From positions 62,001-126,000 of the forward strand of contig CAZYHC010000004.1 in NCBI GenBank assembly GCA_964646625.1: a stretch of DNA of 64,000 nucleotides, written 5' to 3'. Made by a program: the position numbers and the translations under genes. Of the stretch, positions 7,375 through 14,123 are shown one piece after another. The notes beneath the pieces are model-generated. The model did not search any database. It was not told where the DNA came from and saw only the letters and a list, made by a program, of their open reading frames with translations. Source of the stretch: DAOULT01 sp964646625 (GTDB lineage: Bacteria > Chloroflexota > Anaerolineae > CAZYHC01). Each line of letters begins with the position of its first letter. Position 1 is the first letter of the stretch.

Positions 7375-8700
7375 ATGAGAAAGATTAACCGTCGAGATTT
7401 TCTGAAGGTGTTGGGCGCCGGTACGGCTGCCGCGGCGCTGAGCCACCACGGGCTGCCCCTGAGAATAGCCAGGGCTGCTGAGCCCATTCACCTCGACTTC
7501 GTGGTCTGGAGCTACAGCGTGGAGACCATCCTGGAGAACATCGAGAAGGTTCAGGAAGTGTACGAAGGGGCCTTTGAGGTGACCCTGACCGACTTCTCGT
7601 GGACGGCCTACCACGAGACGATGGTCAACCGCTTCAGCTCCAAGACCCCCACCGACGTGTGCTACAACGGTGGAGACTGGCTGCCCGAATTTGCCAAGGC
7701 CGGCTGGGTGGTGCCCATAGAGGATTACTTCCCAGAAGAGGCCGAGTACTACAAGGAAAATACCGTGAGCTATGCCATCAAGGACATGACTTACGATGGC
7801 AAACTGTACGGTCTATCCTACTACGCCGATATCACCACTTTCCAGTACAACGAGAAAATCCTGGCAGATAACGGGATCGACGCTCCGCCAGCAACCTGGG
7901 ACGAACTGTTGGAGCAGTGCCAGACCTTGCGTGAGGCCGGTATAGAGGTGCCCATCGCCCTGGAGTTCGCCCAGGAGATGCCTACCACCCTGGAGAACTT
8001 CACGGCCATGACCTTCGGTCGGGGCGGCGAGTTGTTTGACGAGGAGTTCAACGTCATGTTCGCCGAGGAGGGCAGCCCGGCCTGGCAACAACTGCAATGG
8101 CTGGCCGACGTCAAGGCCGCGGGGCTGGTTGCCCTGCTGCCCCACGAAACCGACGTGGTCAAGGCCCTGAACACCGGCCAACACGCCTTCACCGTGCTCT
8201 ACAACTATAACCTGGCTGAGTTGAACAACGCGGCCTCTTCGCCGCTGGCCGGTCAGTTCAAGATCGCTCTCATGCCTGGCGACACCCACGAGACCTATGG
8301 CTTCTGCAAGTTCTACAACATGACCCAGATGGCCGTCGAGCGCGGCGAAGAGGTCATAGACGCCTGCTGGAAGTTCATGAAATACTTCGGCGGAGAGTAC
8401 GAAGGCGAGTATCCGGTGGCCAAGCGTTGGGCCGTAGAGAAAGGGCTGGGCTTCGGCCAGTTGCCGCTCTACGATGACCCCGACGTGCAGGCATCCTTCG
8501 CCCAGTGGATCGACCCTGAGATGCTGAAGGAGCAGGCTAAACTGGCCCGCGCCCGCAACCAGACGGTCTGGTACGGCATCTGGGGTGAGTTCATGCGCAT
8601 CCAGTTGGTGCGAGCGGTGGCTGGCGAAGTGTCGGTCGGGGAAGCGTTGACCGCCGCTGCCGCCAAGGCCGAGGAGCTAAAGGAAGAGTTCGCTGAATAA
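7375..8700 (+). CDS. Sugar ABC transporter, Tat-exported substrate-binding protein
   Basis: 441 residues of the extracellular solute-binding family 1. The N-terminus carries a twin-arginine signal (NRRDFLKVLGAG followed by an Ala-rich stretch to about residue 32), so it is probably exported folded. Of three in-frame ATGs, the one at 7375 is chosen because GGAGG at 7361-7365 is nine bases upstream. The mature part resembles the binding protein at 35619-36953 throughout (for example DFVVWSYSVETILENI and LPEFAKAGWVVPIEDYFP), showing a paralogous transporter. Two permease genes follow; there is no ATPase gene, so a shared MsmK-like ATPase must be encoded elsewhere. Ligand unknown; context suggests a carbohydrate. 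Confidence 0.93.
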   Translation: MRKINRRDFLKVLGAGTAAAALSHHGLPLRIARAAEPIHLDFVVWSYSVETILENIEKVQEVYEGAFEVTLTDFSWTAYHETMVNRFSSKTPTDVCYNGGDWLPEFAKAGWVVPIEDYFPEEAEYYKENTVSYAIKDMTYDGKLYGLSYYADITTFQYNEKILADNGIDAPPATWDELLEQCQTLREAGIEVPIALEFAQEMPTTLENFTAMTFGRGGELFDEEFNVMFAEEGSPAWQQLQWLADVKAAGLVALLPHETDVVKALNTGQHAFTVLYNYNLAELNNAASSPLAGQFKIALMPGDTHETYGFCKFYNMTQMAVERGEEVIDACWKFMKYFGGEYEGEYPVAKRWAVEKGLGFGQLPLYDDPDVQASFAQWIDPEMLKEQAKLARARNQTVWYGIWGEFMRIQLVRAVAGEVSVGEALTAAAAKAEELKEEFAE

Positions 8701-8715
8701 AGCAGTTGGCAACCT

Positions 8716-8763
8716 CAGGTGCCTGGCACTTCAACAGCGAACGTTCGTTGTGCCAGGCACCTG
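8716..8763. repeat. Nested palindromic repeat element, copy 2 (stem-loop between binding protein and permease)
   Basis: Exact 13-bp arms CAGGTGCCTGGCA (8716-8728) and TGCCAGGCACCTG (8751-8763) flank a second, inner palindrome containing CGAACGTTCG. The 20 bases at 8728-8747 are identical to 4811-4830. Placed directly after the binding-protein gene, the RNA stem could protect the upstream message and raise binding protein over permease. Confidence 0.75.
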
Positions 8764-8781
8764 TTTGGAGAGTGGTAAGCA

Positions 8782-9729
8782 ATGGCATTCAAGCGACAAA
8801 ACGAGGCGACTGTGGGACGGGCGATGGAACCGCGCCGCCTGGGCCGCGGAGATGAACCGCTCCAAGCCTATTTGATGGTTGCTCCTCTGTTGCTGGTCAT
8901 GGCCGTTTTCACGCTCTACCCCTACGGCTACGCCCTGTGGATCAGCCTTCAAAAGATGTCGCCTATCCTGCCGCCCGCCTTCGTCGGTCTCAAAAACTAC
9001 GAGAAAGTTATCACCAGCACCTATTTCTTTGATTCAATCAGAAACACGTTGGTCTTCACGGGCCTCTCGGTCCCGATCATCGTGTTGCTGGGAGTGCTAT
9101 CCTCTTCTCTGCTCAACCAGCGCTTCTTCGGCGATTTCGTTCTGAAAGCGGCCATTCTTTTGCCCTGGACAATCCCGGCGGCCATCAGCGGCGTGATCTG
9201 GAAAGGGGTTTTCAGCGACAGTTGGGGGGCGCTTAACGGCGTCCTTTACTCGTTGGGGGTCATCTCCCGTTACATCCAGTGGCTCACCACCCCCCAACTG
9301 GCTACCATGGCGGTGGCGACTGCCCACATCTGGATGCAGTTCCCGATGGCTACCGTGCTGACCCTGGCCGCCATGCAGGCCATTCCCAATGAGCTTTACG
9401 AGGCGGCGGCTATCGACGGGGCCGGGGTGTTGCAACGCTTCTTCTACATCACTTTGCCCGGCGTCAAGGTCATGCTGATCATCGTCGTTTTGTACGAGTT
9501 GTTGATGGGGCTGACCACCTTCGACCTGACCTACGGTCTCACCGGCGGAGGGCCGGGCACGAGCACCATGTTCATCAGCTATTTCATCTGGTCGGAGTTC
9601 TTCAAGATGCTCAGCTACGGCAGAGGGGCAGCTTTGGCCGTCATCCTGGCCCTGGTGTCGGTGGTCATTATCCTGATCATCCTGCAACTGATCCCCCGCG
9701 ACGCCTTCTTAGGAGGAAAGGAATCGTGA
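8782..9729 (+). CDS. Sugar ABC transporter permease, MalF/UgpA type
   Basis: 315 residues with six predicted membrane spans and the cytoplasmic EAA loop EAAAIDGAGVLQRFFYITLPGVK, which docks the ATPase. A hydrophilic head of about 30 residues precedes the first span (LMVAPLLLVMAVFTLYPY), as in MalF-like permeases. It pairs with the downstream permease to form the membrane channel for the Tat-exported binding protein. A weak GGAGAG precedes the ATG. Its 3' end overlaps the next gene by four bases. Confidence 0.93.
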   Translation: MAFKRQNEATVGRAMEPRRLGRGDEPLQAYLMVAPLLLVMAVFTLYPYGYALWISLQKMSPILPPAFVGLKNYEKVITSTYFFDSIRNTLVFTGLSVPIIVLLGVLSSSLLNQRFFGDFVLKAAILLPWTIPAAISGVIWKGVFSDSWGALNGVLYSLGVISRYIQWLTTPQLATMAVATAHIWMQFPMATVLTLAAMQAIPNELYEAAAIDGAGVLQRFFYITLPGVKVMLIIVVLYELLMGLTTFDLTYGLTGGGPGTSTMFISYFIWSEFFKMLSYGRGAALAVILALVSVVIILIILQLIPRDAFLGGKES

Positions 9730-10604
9730 AACTGGGACGTATTGTCATTTACGTTGGGGCGGTGCTGCTGGCGATCTTCATCCTGGGCCCACTGGCCTGG
9801 ATCGTGTTGTCCAGCATCTTGCCGGAGAATGCCATTTTATCCGTCCCGCCCACCTGGTTTAAGCACGGTTTTACCCTGGACAACTACAACTACATCTTCA
9901 CCGGCCAGATTCCCAGGTCCCACGAGGTCACCGGCCAGTTGCGAACCATGATCTCGCAAGAGGTGCGCCTCGTGCCCCAAACCATAGTCAACAGTTTTAT
10001 CGTGGCTTTATCCGTAATGATCATCAACTGTATTGTGGGCAGCCTGGGCGCTTTTGCCTATGCCCGCCTGTGGTTCAGGGGCCGCACCGGCACATTCTTC
10101 TTCGTCACCATGAGCCGCCTGATCCCGGCTGTAGCCCTGGCCGTGCCCTATTACACCATCGTTCAAAAGTTGGGCCTCTTGAACAAGTACGGGGCTCTCA
10201 TTGCCATATACTCGGCCCTGACCCTGCCTTTCACCGTGCTCATCCTGACTCTCTATTTTCGGGGCATCCCCGAAGAGATCGAGGAGGCGGCCCAACTGGA
10301 TGGCTGTGGGCCATTTCAGACCCTTTTCAGGATCACCATCCCCCTGGCGCTGCCCAGTCTGATCGGCACGGGGCTGTTCTCTTTTATGATCTCCTACAGC
10401 GAGTTCCTGTTCGCCCTGTTGATCACTACGTCCCGAGAGTCCCGCACCCTGCCCGTTATCCTGTCCTCTGTGTCCTGGAACCCGGACGTTACCTGGGGGC
10501 TGCTCAGCGCCGGGATCGCCATCGGCCTGGTGCCCACCCTGATCCTGGTGGTGCCCGTCTGGCGCTACATGGTCAAGGGGTTGGTGGCGGGCGGGATCAG
10601 GTAG
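9726..10604 (+). CDS. Sugar ABC transporter permease, MalG type
   Basis: 292 residues, six predicted spans, with EAA loop EEAAQLDGCGPFQTLFRITIPLALP. The start is GTG at 9726, overlapping the stop of the preceding permease gene and preceded by AGGAGG, so the two permeases are translationally coupled. A segment of about 50 residues between the first two spans (the FTGQIPRSHEVTGQLRTMISQEVRL region) corresponds to the same extended loop in the permease at 33663-34559, which again shows that the two operons are paralogous. The last helix ends MVKGLVAGGIR, usual for MalG proteins. Confidence 0.93.
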   Translation: MKLGRIVIYVGAVLLAIFILGPLAWIVLSSILPENAILSVPPTWFKHGFTLDNYNYIFTGQIPRSHEVTGQLRTMISQEVRLVPQTIVNSFIVALSVMIINCIVGSLGAFAYARLWFRGRTGTFFFVTMSRLIPAVALAVPYYTIVQKLGLLNKYGALIAIYSALTLPFTVLILTLYFRGIPEEIEEAAQLDGCGPFQTLFRITIPLALPSLIGTGLFSFMISYSEFLFALLITTSRESRTLPVILSSVSWNPDVTWGLLSAGIAIGLVPTLILVVPVWRYMVKGLVAGGIR

Positions 10605-10627
10605 CAGCGAGCAGCAGGCAGCAAGTA

Positions 10628-10683
10628 GCCGCCGATCCTGGTGGAAGAATTCGAGGAGGATGGAAGACGAGTGAGTATGGTAT
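10628..10683 (+). pseudogene. Remnant tail of a gene like the downstream 540-residue protein
   Basis: 27 of the 30 bases from 10628 match 12735-12764, the 3' end of the gene at 11158-12777. Translated, it gives PPILVEEFEE, identical to that C-terminus, before the frame drifts to a stop near 10683. Just before it (about 10606-10627) is a short AGCAGC/GCAGCA-rich stretch. Read as the last surviving codons of a second copy removed by deletion. Confidence 0.65.
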
Positions 10684-10690
10684 AAGAGGC

Positions 10691-10816
10691 ATGGACGTTG
10701 CTGAAAAGCTCGACCGTATTTGCCAAGCTGCTGTAACAGGACAGGTCAAGATTTCCCTACATGCAGCCGAAGAGGAGGTGCAACGTGAACTGTCCTATTC
10801 AAGGCTGTCCTGGTGA
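10691..10816 (+). pseudogene. Truncated DUF4258-like toxin fragment
   Basis: 41 codons whose product (MDVAEKLDRICQAAVTGQV followed by KISLHAAEEE) resembles only the N-terminal third of DUF4258 proteins, which usually have 80-100 residues and are encoded just upstream of YgiT-type zinc-finger antitoxins. Here the partner gene begins at 10785, inside this frame, so the central and C-terminal parts are missing. Probably an inactivated toxin. The match is by eye on a short stretch, so it remains tentative. Confidence 0.45.
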
Positions 10817-11015
10817 GATGGAGGAGCGAACTATCATTCACACCTTTGTTCGCAATGGGAAGCCCATCGTTGTCGAAGACATCCCGGCCCATGTCTGTCC
10901 TATCTGTGGCTATACTGTGCTGGACCTCGCGGTGCTGGACGCGCTCTTCCAACTTGAACCGGAAACAACGCAACCGGTAAGTCTGGCCCCGGTGTTCCGA
11001 TTGCCGGTAGCATGA
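10785..11015 (+). CDS. YgiT/MqsA-type zinc-finger antitoxin-like protein
   Basis: 76 residues with the two Cys pairs of the YgiT zinc finger: CPIQGC near the N-terminus and CPICGY about 35 residues later, followed by a short hydrophobic helix. In MqsA this domain binds the toxin, and a separate C-terminal HTH binds DNA; the HTH is absent here, as in the short YgiT proteins paired with DUF4258. GGAGG at 10774-10778 selects the GTG start at 10785. Its toxin partner immediately upstream is truncated, so this is probably an orphan antitoxin. Confidence 0.75.
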   Translation: MNCPIQGCPGEMEERTIIHTFVRNGKPIVVEDIPAHVCPICGYTVLDLAVLDALFQLEPETTQPVSLAPVFRLPVA

Positions 11016-11084
11016 GGCGGAGGAACGGTGGTATGTCCCCAAAAGAGGTGACAACCCCCTTCCCAGCGCGAGTTTTGAAAAAAT

Positions 11085-11134
11085 AGCAAGCTTTAGCTTG
11101 CTTCAGCTTTTAGCCTGGGAGTTGGCTCCCAGGC
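11085..11134 (+). promoter_or_regulatory. Twin hairpins in the leader of the 540-residue protein gene
   Basis: Two perfect inverted repeats in 50 bases: AGCAAGCT-TT-AGCTTGCT (11085-11102) and GCCTGGGAG-TTGG-CTCCCAGGC (11113-11134). The second ends seven bases before the AAGGAGG ribosome site (11141-11147). They may stabilise or gate translation of the next gene; neither is followed by a U-tract. Confidence 0.6.
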
Positions 11135-11157
11135 AGACTAAAGGAGGTTTATCTTTC

Positions 11158-12777
11158 ATGAACGCTAATGCTCTACAAGCCATCGCTTACTCTTTTCCCA
11201 CTCCGCAGTATCCTTTTTATCACCTCAAGCTGGCGGTGGAGACAGCCCAGGATTGCACCGTGAAACGAGTGTTGACCAACGGCCAGCGGACGCGCGATTT
11301 CTGGGTTTACAACGACGGCCAGTTCAACCGCCACATGCAAATGCTGGCCCAGGCCCAATCGACCATCGTGGTGCGGCTGGAATGGGAGAACGGTTCGTCT
11401 AACCGGGTGGAGATCGAGGCCCAAACCGAGGGCGGCGAGCAGATTGCCCTGGCCGAGTCTTTCGCCGCCCCGTCGAGCAGCGGCTACTGGCACCCGGCCT
11501 GGCAATATTACGCCAGCGTGGTGCTGTCCGAACCTGAGGACCTGGCCCGCACCGGCGAGCCGGTACACATCACCCTGGGCCTGTACGCCGACCGGCTTAC
11601 CGCCCCCGAAAAAGAGATGCGGGTGGTGGCTATCGACCCCGGCAGCGGCGTCTCCACCGAAGTGCCCTGCCAGGTTTACGCCGTCTCCACCTGGGACGGG
11701 TTCGCCGACCAGCATTGCCAGCCGACCACCACCGTCGAGTTGGCCTTCCTGGCCGACATCCCGGCCTTGTCCTCGAAGGTGTACCTGGTCTTCTACGGCA
11801 ACCCCCAGGCTGAAGCGCCCGTCTACCCCTCCGATCTGGTGGTCAGCGGCGAGGGGCTGGGCCTGACCGTCGAGAACTCCTACTATCGGACGCTGCTGCA
11901 CCCTCTCAGCGGAGCCATTGACGAGGTGCACCTGAAGATGGGGGTCAACGTCGTCTTTGACCACCACCTGGAAACCAACGGGGCCTTACACTGGAATCCG
12001 GGCGTTTACGCCCCGCCGCGTACCTGGATACACGCCTCCGACTGGGATCCGCCGGAAGGGTACACTTCATTTGGCGGCCCCATCTTCTTCACCACCAAGC
12101 GGTGGGGGCCTATGCCCCTGTACCCGGAGGTGCAGGTTTCCATCACCTACATCTTCTATGCCCACACTCCCTACGTAATCATGACCTCCACCATGGACGT
12201 GCTAAAGGACCTCGACGTGCAGGCTTTGCGCAACGGCGAGATAGTCCTCAATCACAACGTGGTGCGGGAATTCGCCTGGAAGAAGCCCAACGGGGAAATC
12301 GGCAGCGTGGTCATCAAGGAGCAGCCCAGGCACCCCACGCGGGGGTTGATCATCGAGGCCGACACGCCCTGGCTGGCCTTCTACAACCGCGATCTGGAAT
12401 GCGCCTTCGCCGGGATCAACCTGGAGCTGGCCCACATGCGGCGACCAACGGGGCTGTCGCGGGTGGAGCAACCTTACATATACATGCACTGGGGGCCCTG
12501 GGCCTATGCCGCTCGTCCCCTGATCTACACCTTCGCCACCCCGAACCCCCAGCGGGTGATCCGGGCGCCCGGCGGCAGCACCTATTACGAAAAGATGGCT
12601 TTCCTGCCCACCCGGCTGGGGTCTACCGACCAGGACCGCTTTGACCCAATCGACAAGCGACAGCGGATGCTGTCCAACCCGCTGGACGTGTTCACCGACC
12701 TGGACATCGACGAGCGGGTGCCGGAGGAATGGGTGCCGCCTATCCTGGTGGAAGAATTTGAAGAGATGGACGACTAG
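11158..12777 (+). CDS. Uncharacterised 540-residue protein, possible mutarotase-like carbohydrate-active domain
   Basis: No family is recognised with confidence. The start ATG at 11158 is set by AAGGAGG at 11141-11147; a longer frame from 11098 would run through the leader hairpins. The protein is beta-rich, has no signal peptide or membrane segment, and contains many Trp, Tyr and Pro residues. The stretch GLGLTVENSYYRTLLHPLSGAIDEVHLKMG (about residues 230-260) recalls the opening of galactose-mutarotase-like domains in GH38-type glycosidases and lyases. The first 180 residues look like two beta-sandwich modules. The position after a sugar ABC transporter fits a role in processing the imported glycan in the cytoplasm. 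The C-terminal PPILVEEFEEMDD is duplicated at 10628. Confidence 0.6.
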   Translation: MNANALQAIAYSFPTPQYPFYHLKLAVETAQDCTVKRVLTNGQRTRDFWVYNDGQFNRHMQMLAQAQSTIVVRLEWENGSSNRVEIEAQTEGGEQIALAESFAAPSSSGYWHPAWQYYASVVLSEPEDLARTGEPVHITLGLYADRLTAPEKEMRVVAIDPGSGVSTEVPCQVYAVSTWDGFADQHCQPTTTVELAFLADIPALSSKVYLVFYGNPQAEAPVYPSDLVVSGEGLGLTVENSYYRTLLHPLSGAIDEVHLKMGVNVVFDHHLETNGALHWNPGVYAPPRTWIHASDWDPPEGYTSFGGPIFFTTKRWGPMPLYPEVQVSITYIFYAHTPYVIMTSTMDVLKDLDVQALRNGEIVLNHNVVREFAWKKPNGEIGSVVIKEQPRHPTRGLIIEADTPWLAFYNRDLECAFAGINLELAHMRRPTGLSRVEQPYIYMHWGPWAYAARPLIYTFATPNPQRVIRAPGGSTYYEKMAFLPTRLGSTDQDRFDPIDKRQRMLSNPLDVFTDLDIDERVPEEWVPPILVEEFEEMDD

Positions 12778-12779
12778 CA

Positions 12780-12998
12780 ATGACTGAACTTCTTGAGAAA
12801 GCATTTGCCGAGGTTTCTAAGCTGCCCCAGCAAGAGCAAGATGCGTTCGCCACCTGGATACTCGAAGAGCTTGCTTCCGAACGACGCTGGGAAGAAACTT
12901 TTGCCAATTCCGCTGACGCGCTTGCTCAGTTGGCCGATGAAGCGCTCGCCGAGTTTCGCGCAGGCCGAACTCAGGTGCTTGACCCGGATAAGCTATGA
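12780..12998 (+). CDS. Antitoxin-like protein of a RelE/ParE-type module
   Basis: 72 residues, highly acidic and helical, beginning MTELLEKAFAEVSKLPQQEQDAFATWILEEL and ending with ADEALAEFRAGRT...LDPDKL. This pattern is typical of short antitoxins encoded directly upstream of RelE/ParE-family toxins; the C-terminal tail would wrap the toxin. It starts two bases after the stop of the 540-residue protein gene and overlaps the next frame by four bases (ATGA), the usual coupling in such pairs. Its toxin is truncated, so it is likely an orphan. Confidence 0.7.
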   Translation: MTELLEKAFAEVSKLPQQEQDAFATWILEELASERRWEETFANSADALAQLADEALAEFRAGRTQVLDPDKL

Positions 12999-13110
12999 CA
13001 TCCCACACGACGGGGCGCTTTCGCAAGGCATTCAAGGCGCTTCCGAAACACATCCAGCGTCAGGCCAGAGAAGCTTACAAGCGTTTCAGGCAAGACCCGT
13101 ATCACCCGAT
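12995..13110 (+). pseudogene. Truncated RelE/ParE-like toxin
   Basis: The frame starts at ATG 12995 and encodes MTSHTTGRFRKAFKALPKH and then IQRQAREAYKRFRQDPYHP, the usual first helices of RelE/ParE/HigB toxins. After DPYHP the similarity ends where the 3' end of the oppositely oriented transporter gene begins (13102); the frame runs on to 13297 only as antisense of that gene. The catalytic beta-sheet is therefore missing. A deletion or insertion joined the two loci here. Confidence 0.65.
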
Positions 13111-14016
13111 GTTGTCAGTTCCTCTTCTTCCCCCTTGTACAACGGCCACACCAGCGATGACTGTAACCATCCCCATGATCTGGGAGACGTTCAGCCTTTC
13201 GCCCAACAGGAACCAGCTTATTACGGCGGTCCCCAGCGGCGTCAGGTTGAATATCATATTTATCTCCAGCGCGGTTAGCACCTGGAGCGAATGGTAGTAC
13301 AGTATATAGGCGAAGGCGGTGTTGACGATTGCCAGCCAAAGGACAATGCCCCAGCCCGCGGCGGAAAAGTCAGGCATTCCCTCCAGGGGGAGAGCCAAAA
13401 GAAGGAGAAGCCCACCCCCAAAGCCCAAAGGCAAAGCGCTCAAAACGGGGATGTCTATCTGCCGCTCTCGGGCTACTTCTCGCCCCAGGACGGTGAATAA
13501 GGCAAAACCCAGTAACCCCACGGTGAGGACACCTATCCCCAGAGGTTCTCCTGCCCTTAAACCGGGGGAGAAAAAGAGCCAGCTACCCCCCAGGCTGATC
13601 AAAACCCCCGCTATCTGCCAGAGGGTGGGCACTTCCCGCAGCCATATAATGCCCAGAGAGAGAACCACCAACGGCATAAAGCTCCACAGGAAGGAACTTG
13701 TTGTCGCTGGGACGTATTGCAGGCCCCAGAAAAGGGCGCCATTTCCAATGGTATAGGCGTTGAAGCCCATAAGGAACAGACGCACCCAGGAGCGAAGTGG
13801 GAGGGAACCGCTTGCCTTTCTTCCACGATGGGCCACCAGGGGGAGGAGCAACAGGAAAGCCAGGAAGTAACGCGCTCCGGCCATCGTCAATGGCTTGATG
13901 TGAGCCACTCCCATCTTAATGAAAACGAACGACGAAGACCAGATGGCGGCCACCAAAAAAGCCTCGAAAATAGCCAGCCAACGGCCAGGTTTCTCAGTCG
14001 TCAGCAAACGGTTCAT
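13102..14016 (-). CDS. EamA/DMT-family permease
   Basis: 304 residues with about ten membrane spans in two EamA repeats; the first opens LAIFEAFLVAAIWSSSFVFIKMGV and the second holds the GLLGFALFTVLGREVARER and AFAYILYYHSLQVLTALEINMIFNLTPLGTAV segments typical of drug/metabolite exporters. Substrate unknown. The start is set at the ATG of MNRLLTTEKPG; AAGGAG lies 13 bases upstream, rather far, and the longer frame to 14082 encodes a non-membrane Arg-rich stretch. The last residues GTDNIG overlap the truncated toxin, so the natural C-terminus may have been altered. Downstream of the Argonaute gene on the same strand. Confidence 0.88.
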   Translation of the reverse strand: MNRLLTTEKPGRWLAIFEAFLVAAIWSSSFVFIKMGVAHIKPLTMAGARYFLAFLLLLPLVAHRGRKASGSLPLRSWVRLFLMGFNAYTIGNGALFWGLQYVPATTSSFLWSFMPLVVLSLGIIWLREVPTLWQIAGVLISLGGSWLFFSPGLRAGEPLGIGVLTVGLLGFALFTVLGREVARERQIDIPVLSALPLGFGGGLLLLLALPLEGMPDFSAAGWGIVLWLAIVNTAFAYILYYHSLQVLTALEINMIFNLTPLGTAVISWFLLGERLNVSQIMGMVTVIAGVAVVQGGRRGTDNIG

Positions 14017-14123
14017 GGGGTTAAGTACGCTCCTTGAGCGGTGCAGGGGCCGCCGTCGGCAGGTTATACAACACCGGGCCATCCCTCTCCTTGCATTTCG
14101 GTCAATAACTTTGCTCCCAGCAC

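Noticed and set aside
10606..10627. AGCAGC/GCAGCA-rich stretch after the first MalG permease
   Set aside because: Too short and irregular to call a tandem repeat; noted only as context for the duplicated gene tail.
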